Notes under the pieces: generated by a model
The model's input: only the letters and a program-made list of their open reading frames with translations
What the model was told of the DNA's origin: nothing
Database searches by the model: none
Part shown: piece by piece, positions 39,136-45,760 of the stretch
How positions within the stretch are numbered: the first letter of the stretch is position 1
How the letters are laid out: the number at the start of each line of letters is the position of its first letter
Made by a program: the position numbers and the translations under genes
NCBI GenBank assembly: GCA_023453025.1
Contig: JAEXUD010000056.1
Coordinates: forward strand, 1-45,760
Length of the DNA: 45,760 nt
DNA from: Bacillota bacterium
Lineage (GTDB): Bacteria > Bacillota > Clostridia > Tissierellales > Sedimentibacteraceae
Reading direction: 5' to 3'

Positions 39136-39561
39136 ATGCAAAATAATTATGTGATTTTTAAAATACCAAGCTTGTCAATAAATGAATCCTTTGCGAGGTC
39201 GGCAGTTGCAGCATTCTGCTCCATTTTAAATCCTACTATCGGTGAAATAAATGATATAAAGACTGCCGTTTCAGAAGCTGTTACAAATGCCGTGATTCAC
39301 GGTTATGAAAATACCGTGGGAGAAATAGAAATTTCCTGCAAAATCAAGGGGCAGCTGGTTGAAATTATAGTCGAAGATTTTGGCTGTGGTATACTGGATG
39401 TTGAGAAGGCAAAGGAACCATTGTACACTACCAAGCCGGAGTTAGAACGCTCAGGAATGGGTTTCGCAGTAATGGAGTCATATATGGATGATGTGGTGGT
39501 ATTATCAGAAAAAGATGTTGGAACAAAGGTTATAATGAGAAAAAAAATCAGTGAAAAATAA
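39136..39561 (+). CDS. spoIIAB: Anti-sigma F factor SpoIIAB
   Basis: A 141-residue GHKL-fold protein, a serine kinase that holds sigma F inactive and phosphorylates SpoIIAA. The N box AVSEAVTNAVIHGYEN (about 43-58), the G1 region VEDFGCGI and the SGMGFAVMESYMDDV stretch are clear. AGGGGGATAAA precedes the ATG. It ends without an overlap into sigF, which is the usual neighbour. A terminator follows within 100 nt. Confidence 0.94.
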   Translation: MQNNYVIFKIPSLSINESFARSAVAAFCSILNPTIGEINDIKTAVSEAVTNAVIHGYENTVGEIEISCKIKGQLVEIIVEDFGCGILDVEKAKEPLYTTKPELERSGMGFAVMESYMDDVVVLSEKDVGTKVIMRKKISEK

Positions 39562-39655
39562 ATTTAAATAATATAAATCTTATTTAGATTGAAATTACAA
39601 ATATTAATTATGCTCATAAGTAAATAATCTCTGATAAAATTTAACATTTTATATT

Positions 39656-39683
39656 AAAAAAGGCACATATAGTGCTTTTTTTT
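39656..39683 (+). terminator. Terminator after spoIIAB
   Basis: GGCAC / GTGCT stem flanked by A and T runs, with eight T at the end. It separates spoIIAA-AB from the spoVA genes. Confidence 0.75.
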
Positions 39684-39718
39684 AGTATTCAATATGTTTT
39701 TTTGTAAATAATACTTAT
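39684..39718 (+). promoter_or_regulatory. Possible sigma F/G-type promoter of the spoVA operon
   Basis: TTCAATA, about 15 nt and AATACTT resemble the forespore pattern (-35 TGMATA, -10 CATACTA), though only in part. Sigma-G control of spoVA is known in Bacillus. Tentative. Confidence 0.35.
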
Positions 39719-39730
39719 GAGGTGATTTAT

Positions 39731-39850
39731 ATGAAAAAAAAGATTTTTTTATTAGTTATAATTTTATTTATTAGCTTCACGGCTATATATTTTGGCAACA
39801 GTATAGACAGATCTTTGAAAAAAATACCTGAAAGTGCAATATTGCTGTAG
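39731..39850 (+). CDS. 39-residue membrane peptide before spoVAC
   Basis: An ATG 6 nt after GAGGTG opens 39 codons: KKK at the N-terminus, one membrane helix (about 4-23), then a short polar tail ending KKIPESAILL. The next gene starts 9 nt after its stop, so it is in the spoVA transcript. I do not recognise it. It occupies the place where sigF and spoVAA/AB occur in Bacillus. Confidence 0.6.
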   Translation: MKKKIFLLVIILFISFTAIYFGNSIDRSLKKIPESAILL

Positions 39851-39859
39851 GAGGTGTAA

Positions 39860-40300
39860 ATGAAGTACGATAAAGAAAGCTATAAGCAGGTAGTTGATGA
39901 ATTTACACCAAAAAATAAAATGCTTAAAAATTGTATTTGGGCATTTATATTTGGAGGAGCTATCTGCTTATTAGGAGAAATTATTAAAAACATATTCATA
40001 TCCGGCTTCAATGTACCTGATAAGGATGCAGGACCAATGAGCTCTGTGGCACTTATTGCATTAAGTGCGCTTTTAACCGGACTAGGATGGTATGATAAAC
40101 TGGGGAAAATCGGAGGAGCAGGTACCGTTGTTCCAATTACAGGTTTTGCAAACTCGGTTGTATCACCGGCTCTGGAGTATAAGAGAGAAGGATTTATTTT
40201 AGGTACGGCTGCCAATATATTTAAATTGGCTGGTCCTGTATTGGTTTTTGGGTATTTATCAGCATTTATTGTTGGAATTTTAAGCTTGTTATTCAGCTGA
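39860..40300 (+). CDS. spoVAC: Stage V sporulation protein AC
   Basis: A 146-residue membrane protein with about four helices. In Bacillus SpoVAC is a mechanosensitive channel for calcium-dipicolinate release during germination, and it helps uptake in spore formation. Characteristic parts are YKQVVDEFTPKNKML at the N-terminus, GWYDKLGKIGGAGTVVPITGFANSVVSPALEYKREGFILG, and the end GYLSAFIVGILSLL. GTAGGAGGTGTAA gives the start. Confidence 0.93.
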   Translation: MKYDKESYKQVVDEFTPKNKMLKNCIWAFIFGGAICLLGEIIKNIFISGFNVPDKDAGPMSSVALIALSALLTGLGWYDKLGKIGGAGTVVPITGFANSVVSPALEYKREGFILGTAANIFKLAGPVLVFGYLSAFIVGILSLLFS

Positions 40301-40328
40301 TATAAGTATATTTCAAGGAGTGTGTAAG

Positions 40329-41324
40329 TTGAAAAAAATTGGTAAACAAACATTTCAAATAAAAGATGACGTCTTTGTAAGAGATGCATTTACAATTGTA
40401 GGTAAAAAAGAGGGTGAGGGACCGCTTGGAGATAAATTCGATATAATTGTTGATGATGATTTGTGGGGAGAGGATTCTTGGGAAAAATCTGAATTAAAGT
40501 TTCAAAAAGAAGCAGTGAAGCATTTGATGGATAAGAATAATCTTGAACAAAAAGATATTGATTTATTAATTTCCGGTGATTTATTAAATCAGATTACATC
40601 CTCATCCTTTGCAGCCAGAGATTTGATGCTGCCGTATATCGGTGTTTACGGAGCGTGTTCTACAATGGCATTAACATTGGGATTAGGTTCACTTATCATC
40701 GATGGTGGATTTGCGAATAATATAATTTGCGTAACTTCAAGCCATTTTTGCAGTGCTGAAAGACAATACAGGCTTCCTCTTGAGATGGGAGGACAAAGAC
40801 ATATGTCTGCTCAATGGACTGTAACAGGTTCTGCTGCAGTTTGGCTGTCGAAAGGAGGAAGCGGACCTAAAATAAAAAATGTTACATTTGGCAAAATTCA
40901 AGATTTAGGAGTTAAGGATGCCAATAACATGGGAGCAGCTATGGCACCGGCTGCGTATGATTCTCTGAATCAGCATATGGAGGATACCGGGATAAACTAC
41001 GATTTGATAGTAACAGGAGATCTGGGTACAGTCGGTAAATCTATAGTCAACAAAATGTTTATTGAGGATAAAAAAAGTATTCAACAAAAATATGATGATT
41101 GCGGAACAATAATTTATGATATTGAAAAACAGGATGTACATTCTGGGGGAAGCGGCTGCGGATGTTCTGCAACTGTATTTGGTTCATTTTTATATAAAAA
41201 GCTGTTAAATAAGGAAATTAATAAGCTGTTATTTACTTCAACAGGGGCACTTCATTCTCCGACAGCTTCATTGCAGGGAGAAAGCATACCGGGAATTGCC
41301 CACTGCATCGGAATTGAAATGTGA
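40329..41324 (+). CDS. spoVAD: Stage V sporulation protein AD
   Basis: A 331-residue thiolase-like fold protein that binds dipicolinic acid for uptake into the spore. LPYIGVYGACSTMALTLGLGSLIIDGGFANNIICVTSSHF and GDLGTVG, SGCGCSATVFGS and LFTSTGALHSPTASLQGESIPGIAHC are family marks. I choose the TTG at 40329, 8 nt after AAGGAG; a GTG 9 nt earlier overlaps that site. It sits between spoVAC and spoVAE. Confidence 0.95.
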   Translation: MKKIGKQTFQIKDDVFVRDAFTIVGKKEGEGPLGDKFDIIVDDDLWGEDSWEKSELKFQKEAVKHLMDKNNLEQKDIDLLISGDLLNQITSSSFAARDLMLPYIGVYGACSTMALTLGLGSLIIDGGFANNIICVTSSHFCSAERQYRLPLEMGGQRHMSAQWTVTGSAAVWLSKGGSGPKIKNVTFGKIQDLGVKDANNMGAAMAPAAYDSLNQHMEDTGINYDLIVTGDLGTVGKSIVNKMFIEDKKSIQQKYDDCGTIIYDIEKQDVHSGGSGCGCSATVFGSFLYKKLLNKEINKLLFTSTGALHSPTASLQGESIPGIAHCIGIEM

Positions 41325-41333
41325 GGAGATAAT

Positions 41334-41687
41334 ATGAATTACATAATGAGTTTTGTAGTTGGGGGTATTATATGCGTGATAGGGCAAATCATTATTGACA
41401 CCTTTAAAAAGAACAATGCATATCTTTTGGTTTTGATGGTTGTGCTGGGAACCTTCCTGGGATACTTCGGAATATATGATAAGCTGGTTGAGATAGGTTA
41501 TTCAGGGGCAACAGTACCTCTGTTAGGCTTTGGGCATACATTGGCAGAGGGCGCAGTTGAAGAAGCTGCATCGAAGGGATTCATGGGAGCCTTGAGCGGA
41601 GGAGTAATTAAGACAGCACCCGGTGTAGCGGCAGCATTGCTTTTTGGTTATTTCGCAACAGTTATATTCAATCCGAAAGGAAAGTAA
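41334..41687 (+). CDS. spoVAE: Stage V sporulation protein AE
   Basis: A 117-residue membrane protein of the SpoVAE family. GGIICVIGQIIID, GIYDKLVEIGYSGATVPLLGFGHTLAEGAVEEA and SGGVIKTAPGVAAALLFGY are typical. It completes the spoVAC-AD-AE set needed for dipicolinate uptake. GGAGATAAT precedes the ATG. Two hairpins follow. Confidence 0.94.
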   Translation: MNYIMSFVVGGIICVIGQIIIDTFKKNNAYLLVLMVVLGTFLGYFGIYDKLVEIGYSGATVPLLGFGHTLAEGAVEEAASKGFMGALSGGVIKTAPGVAAALLFGYFATVIFNPKGK

Positions 41688-41697
41688 TAAGCAAAAT

Positions 41698-41774
41698 CCC
41701 TACCGACATTTTTCGGACATTCTGAAAAATGGGGTAGGGCTATAAAGAGTTTAGAATGATATCTAAACTCTTTT
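41698..41774 (+). terminator. Double hairpin terminator of the spoVA operon
   Basis: Hairpin 1 has outer arms CCCTACC (41698-41704) and GGTAGGG (41733-41739) with an inner CATTTTTC / GAAAAATG. Hairpin 2 is AAGAGTTTAGA / TCTAAACTCTT (41744-41774) and ends in T-rich sequence, so it is the likely true terminator. Confidence 0.75.
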
Positions 41775-41928
41775 ATTATGTTCTGTCGGAAACGTTCATC
41801 GACAACATTTTGTTGATAATTGTAATTACGAGTGATAAAATATGGAAGTAATATCTAATATATACCAATATAATTAAGGTACATTACAGTAAAAAAAATA
41901 TATACCTAATGTTCAAGAGAGGACAAGT
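41775..41928. other. Intergenic region before the ABC exporter pair
   Basis: It holds a TATAAT-like -10 (near 41868) and a GAGAGGAC ribosome site. I see no strong -35 and no other gene or regulatory motif. Confidence 0.4.
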
Positions 41929-43758
41929 ATGAAAATAAAAAATAACGTTGAAAATGATTTTTTCTATTTATTTAAAGAAGTTTGGAATTATCAAAGAAAC
42001 TTATATATATTTTATGTATTAAATTTGATTTTTACATTAACCTATTCTTTGCCTAATATTTTAGCCCCAAGGTTTATGATTGTCGAACTTACCGGTCAGG
42101 GGAGAATAGAGTATATTTTAGCTGTCACTGCTATTTACTTTCTATTAATAGCTGTGTCAGGATATTTAAATTCTTACATAAAATATCATTATCAAATTGG
42201 CATTTCTTATATCAGGTACGGGTTTATGGAAAAAACAAAGGAAAAAATAATGAAGGTGCAATATAAAAGCCTTGAGGACCCTAAATATTTAGACGAATTC
42301 TGGAGGGTAATATCAGCTACATCCGATATAGAAATAGGGGTACAAGGAATTTTGACACAGTTATTTATATTGTCAGCAAATTCTGTTACTTCATTTTTTT
42401 ATATGGGTATTATCTCAAAATTGAATTTATGGATTGTCCTTTTATTGGCTGTAAACATATACTTGGTTTATTTGTTTAGAAGTAAGGCTGGTAAACATGA
42501 AGTTGAAAAATCAAAAGAGGCAGTATCCTATAGAAGACGTGAGCAATACCTGGTAAATATTATGGGGGATTTTGCATATGGAAAGGATATTCGAATTTGC
42601 GGACTGTCAAACTTTATTCTTAAGAAGCTTATGGACAATCATGAACCAAGACATGCTATTGAGGTTGACATACAAAGGCATCATTACCTGGCAGATTTTG
42701 CTGAAAGTATACTTTCATGTGTTCGCGACATTATAATTTATTCTTATCTCATAATAGGTGTTCTGAATGGTCGAATTTCTATTGCAGATTTTACCATGTT
42801 TTTTATGACAGTTGCCAGTCTTACTATCATATTAGAAAAAGTATTTGAAGATGCTGCTTTTATTAACAGTGACATGTTCAGGATAGCAGAAATGAGGAGT
42901 TTTTTAGAGCTTCCCAATGAAGAAGCAAAGGGAGGAAACTATATACCAATACCGGATTCCGACCAGTATGAACTTACCTTTGAGCATGTAAGCTTTAATT
43001 ATCCCGGTTCAGATCATAATGTTTATACTGATTTTAATTTTAGTATAAAAGCAGGTAAAAAACTTGCCGTTGTAGGAATTAACGGTGCGGGAAAGACTAC
43101 ATTGGTAAAGCTGATTGTCAGATTATATGAACCTACGGAAGGTCGAATATTATTAAATGGAACTGATATCAGAAAATTTGCATTGTGGGATTATAGAAAG
43201 CTTTTGACTGCTGTATTTCAGGACATTAATGTGTTTGCAATGTCCTTGAGAGAAAATATATGCTGTGATGATGAAAATTTTGACGAGGTTAAATTTAGAT
43301 ATGCTTTAGAAAATGCAGGTTTAGCGGGAATTTACGAGCAATACGGAGAAAATCATGAAATACCGCTTACACGTTATCTTTCGGATGAGGGTGTTGATTT
43401 ATCAGGAGGAGAAAAACAGAAGGTCGGGATTGCCAGAGCTCTTTACAAGGACGGGAAAATTATGATTTTTGATGAGCCTACGGCAGCCCTTGATGCGGCT
43501 GCAGAATATGCCTTGTATAATAAATTAGCGGAGATTTCAGAAAATAAAACCCTTGTCTTTATTTCCCATCGTTTGGCATCTACCAGATTTTGTGATGAAA
43601 TAGTTCTGATTAATAGCGGAAAAGTCGCAGAAATGGGAACACATGAAGAACTGATGAAACAGGAGGGAGTATACTATAAAATGTTTTTGGCACAGAAAAA
43701 ATATTATGAGGAAGGAAAAAACAGTCATGAAGAAAAGCTGGAAGAAGGAGTTATATAA
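41929..43758 (+). CDS. ABC transporter, permease-ATPase fusion 1
   Basis: A 609-residue half-transporter of the exporter type. The N-terminal membrane domain has about six helices over 25-310. The nucleotide-binding domain (about 345-595) has Walker A VGINGAGKTTLVKL, signature LSGGEKQKVGIARAL, Walker B KIMIFDEPTAALD and the H-loop in FISHRLA. The second gene overlaps its end by 32 bp. The two half-transporters most likely form a heterodimer. No peptidase domain and no substrate gene is nearby. Multidrug or peptide export are both possible. Confidence 0.9.
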   Translation: MKIKNNVENDFFYLFKEVWNYQRNLYIFYVLNLIFTLTYSLPNILAPRFMIVELTGQGRIEYILAVTAIYFLLIAVSGYLNSYIKYHYQIGISYIRYGFMEKTKEKIMKVQYKSLEDPKYLDEFWRVISATSDIEIGVQGILTQLFILSANSVTSFFYMGIISKLNLWIVLLLAVNIYLVYLFRSKAGKHEVEKSKEAVSYRRREQYLVNIMGDFAYGKDIRICGLSNFILKKLMDNHEPRHAIEVDIQRHHYLADFAESILSCVRDIIIYSYLIIGVLNGRISIADFTMFFMTVASLTIILEKVFEDAAFINSDMFRIAEMRSFLELPNEEAKGGNYIPIPDSDQYELTFEHVSFNYPGSDHNVYTDFNFSIKAGKKLAVVGINGAGKTTLVKLIVRLYEPTEGRILLNGTDIRKFALWDYRKLLTAVFQDINVFAMSLRENICCDDENFDEVKFRYALENAGLAGIYEQYGENHEIPLTRYLSDEGVDLSGGEKQKVGIARALYKDGKIMIFDEPTAALDAAAEYALYNKLAEISENKTLVFISHRLASTRFCDEIVLINSGKVAEMGTHEELMKQEGVYYKMFLAQKKYYEEGKNSHEEKLEEGVI

Positions 43759-45505
43759 TCTTAATTATTTTATTCGCAGGGTGATTAAAGCATCACCCGG
43801 TTATGCCTCCTCCTCATGTATACAATCAGTTTTAGAAGCTTCTATTCCATTTGTGGGAATACTTCTTCCCAAATTTATAATTGATGAATTAATGGGGGCA
43901 AAACGGATTTCAGCATTGTCTTTTTATGTGTTAACAGCGGCGGCGGCTTCTTTACTATTATATGCTTTATCAAGTGCACTAAAAAGGTACATGAAAGCAG
44001 AGGCAAATAATATAGTGGTGAAGTTTGAAGCTGACATAGGCTTTCACAATATGGAGGTTGCTTATGAGAATCTTGAAGATATTAAGTACATAGAACTGAA
44101 GGACAGGGCAATGATGCCGATTCGCGAACGTATGACTCTTCTTTTTATGGTTTATTATATTCCGGATATGATAAGATATATTGTTACGGCTGCAGGTGCA
44201 CTTTGCATTATTTTAAGGTTTGATGTTATTAGTTTAATAGTAATTTTAATACCGACCTTTCTCATAGCATGGCTAAATCAAAAATATCAAAAAAAAGATA
44301 TAAAAATACAAAAGGAATTATTAAAAGCACAGAGACCCTTTATGTATTATTATAACCTGATGTCAGATTTTAGCTCCGGAAAAGATATTCGTTTATTTAA
44401 GCTTCATGAATTATTGATGAAACGAAATAATGAATGCGATGATGTAATACTGAAATTCAAACAAAAAACCGGCAAACTTCGCTTCAAGTTTGAAGGAATG
44501 TCAAAAATCTTAGAAGGCTTAAGAAGTGCGTTTGTATACGGCTATATTGGAGTCAAATCTTTGTTGCAAAATATAGGAATTGGTAACTTTACTATGTACA
44601 TAGGAGCAGCAAATACATTTTCTGTTTCTGTTGCAAAGCTTTTAGAGGATATTGTAACCTTAAGGCAGGATTGCAGGTACCTTGATGATTATGTAAAGCT
44701 AGAAGAAATGCAGATAGAAGAAGAAAAGGGCGGAATCACCGAAATTGATATAAATAATATGTTCATAGAATTTAAAAATGTTACTTTTCGATATCCGGGG
44801 TCTGAGCATGATGTACTTAAAGACTTAAGCTTCTGTTTGAATTCCAAGGAAAGTATTTCTATAGTCGGAAAAAATGGAGCAGGAAAAACAACAATTATAA
44901 AGCTTCTTGCAAGGCTGTTCAAACCTACGGCAGGAAATATTTTTGTGAATGGTATTGATATTCAATATATTGATTCAAATACATACAAAAAAATTATATC
45001 TGTAGTTTTTCAGGACTTTAAAATATTGCAGTTTAGCGTTGCTGAAAATATTACAGCAGGACAGACAGCAGATGAAGAACGCCTTAAGCATGCACTTGAG
45101 ACAGCCGGTATTATGGAAAAAATAAACACATTGCATAATGGAATAAATACTTTTGTCGGCAAACAGTATGATAAAAACGGTACTGAATTTTCCGGCGGGG
45201 AATTACAGAAGCTGGCGATTGCCCGCTCTTTATACAAGGACTCTCCGGTTATTGTCTTGGACGAACCAACAGCAGCTCTGGACCCATATGCAGAGGAAGA
45301 GGTTTATGAAAAGTTTAATGAGCTAACCAGCGGTCGTTCGACAGTTTATATTTCTCATAGGTTGTCGAGCTGTAAATTTTGTGATCGTATTTTGTTCATA
45401 GATGATGGCAGAATAGTTGAGAACGGAAGTCACAATGAACTGATGAATAGCAATGGGAAATATGCCGAAATGTTTACTCTTCAAGCAATTCAATATATTT
45501 CTTAG
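43727..45505 (+). CDS. ABC transporter, permease-ATPase fusion 2
   Basis: A 592-residue half-transporter. The membrane domain spans about 15-320 and the ATPase domain about 340-580, with VGKNGAGKTTIIKL, signature FSGGELQKLAIARSL, PVIVLDEPTAALDP and YISHRLS. I choose the ATG at 43727, which has AGGAAGG 11 nt upstream; another ATG at 43706 has a weaker site. Both signatures are intact, so both ATP sites look functional. It is cotranscribed and translationally coupled to the first half. A terminator follows. Confidence 0.9.
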   Translation: MKKSWKKELYNLNYFIRRVIKASPGYASSSCIQSVLEASIPFVGILLPKFIIDELMGAKRISALSFYVLTAAAASLLLYALSSALKRYMKAEANNIVVKFEADIGFHNMEVAYENLEDIKYIELKDRAMMPIRERMTLLFMVYYIPDMIRYIVTAAGALCIILRFDVISLIVILIPTFLIAWLNQKYQKKDIKIQKELLKAQRPFMYYYNLMSDFSSGKDIRLFKLHELLMKRNNECDDVILKFKQKTGKLRFKFEGMSKILEGLRSAFVYGYIGVKSLLQNIGIGNFTMYIGAANTFSVSVAKLLEDIVTLRQDCRYLDDYVKLEEMQIEEEKGGITEIDINNMFIEFKNVTFRYPGSEHDVLKDLSFCLNSKESISIVGKNGAGKTTIIKLLARLFKPTAGNIFVNGIDIQYIDSNTYKKIISVVFQDFKILQFSVAENITAGQTADEERLKHALETAGIMEKINTLHNGINTFVGKQYDKNGTEFSGGELQKLAIARSLYKDSPVIVLDEPTAALDPYAEEEVYEKFNELTSGRSTVYISHRLSSCKFCDRILFIDDGRIVENGSHNELMNSNGKYAEMFTLQAIQYIS

Positions 45506-45546
45506 AAAAAATAATGTATTTTATTTTTTCTGCTTTCGATATAAAA

Positions 45547-45582
45547 ATGGGGCAGTCGGGAAATAGGTAATTTTAGCCCCAT
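45547..45582 (+). terminator. Hairpin after the ABC pair
   Basis: ATGGGGC / GCCCCAT with a 22-nt loop. The T run is not adjacent. Confidence 0.5.
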
Positions 45583-45594
45583 GAACTAAAAAAG

Positions 45595-45656
45595 AAAGAA
45601 CCTCCAAGATTAGAGGCTTTAAAAAAGTCATTTCATCTTGAAGAGTTCTTTTTTTG
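45595..45656. terminator. Composite hairpin between the ABC operon and the edge gene
   Basis: AAAGAAC / GTTCTTT outer arms and CAAGAT / ATCTTG inner arms, with T runs on both strands. A bidirectional terminator for two convergent units. Confidence 0.6.
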
Positions 45657-45720
45657 TGTTTGGAATATTGTTTTTTTGTACAACAAATAAAGGTATTAAA
45701 TTAGGGGTTTTGCTTTTCCT

Positions 45721-45760
45721 TTAAGCTGCTACTTCTGAAGTTTTTCCTTCAAATTTTTTG
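45721..45760 (-). CDS. C-terminal end of a gene cut by the window edge
   Basis: On the minus strand the last 12 codons read KKFEGKTSEVAA before a TAA at 45721-45723. The gene continues outside the window. The position after a convergent terminator supports a real gene, but nothing identifies it. Confidence 0.35.
   Translation of the reverse strand, partial: KKFEGKTSEVAA

Noticed and set aside
39562..39730. Hidden or frameshifted sigF after spoIIAB
   Set aside because: The gap is only about 170 nt before the next gene and reads as AT-rich non-coding sequence with a terminator. No sigma-factor motifs are visible in any frame.
41929..45505. Bacteriocin (LanT-type) export system
   Set aside because: Neither half has an N-terminal C39 peptidase domain, and no double-glycine precursor peptide is adjacent.

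Overview
The window looks like chromosome from an anaerobic, low-GC, spore-forming Firmicute of the class Clostridia. The evidence is a strongly AT-rich sequence, clostridial-type sporulation genes (gpr, spoIIP, spoIIAA-AB, spoVAC-AD-AE), a sodium-pumping decarboxylase operon, a T-box in front of thrS, and many TTG/GTG starts behind strong Shine-Dalgarno sites. A member of the Tissierellia/Sedimentibacter group is a guess that I cannot confirm.

Layout. Positions 1-1500: 13 tRNA genes on the + strand (Gly, Gly, Arg, Gln, Gln, Lys, Ser, Ser, Trp, Pro, Ile, Met, Phe), one tRNA 5'-half remnant and a closing terminator. 1562-5020: minus-strand four-gene biotin-dependent Na+-decarboxylase operon (carboxyltransferase, gamma, BCCP, beta) with a consensus promoter. 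5201-14383: a housekeeping and sporulation block with a YprB-like nuclease (-), then comEC-holA, rpsT (-), gpr, spoIIP and lepA. 14396-17963: lemA with a TPM protein, two unknown proteins and an MBL-fold hydrolase. 18183-23995: DEAD-box helicase, T-box-controlled thrS, endonuclease IV and uridine phosphorylase.

24086-27800: a BlaI/BlaR1-type regulatory pair whose sensor has no penicillin-binding domain, with a small secreted protein downstream. A perfect-consensus divergent promoter makes a short terminator-ended transcript. It is followed by about 1.5 kb without an intact gene. The two divergent promoters carry near-identical 15-bp boxes over their -10 elements. 27848-32636: PadR plus DUF2812 protein, a GNAT acetyltransferase, and a retropepsin-like membrane protein, MBL hydrolase and flavodoxin running in one direction. 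32845-36477: possible leader peptide, O-acetylhomoserine sulfhydrylase, a CLC transporter resembling the fluoride-exporter branch, and a UBA-like DUF4342 protein.

36604-41687: OmpR-type response regulator and histidine kinase, then spoIIAA-spoIIAB and spoVAC-AD-AE. The sigF gene, which normally follows spoIIAB, is absent from its usual place. A terminator and a 39-residue membrane-peptide gene lie there instead. 41929-45505: a pair of overlapping ABC exporter genes. The window ends inside a minus-strand gene of which only the last 12 codons are visible.

The candidates most worth follow-up are the BlaI/BlaR1-like locus with its divergent small transcript, the sigma-F-less spoIIA-spoVA cluster, the 16-codon leader in front of the sulfhydrylase gene, and the palindromic PadR operator.
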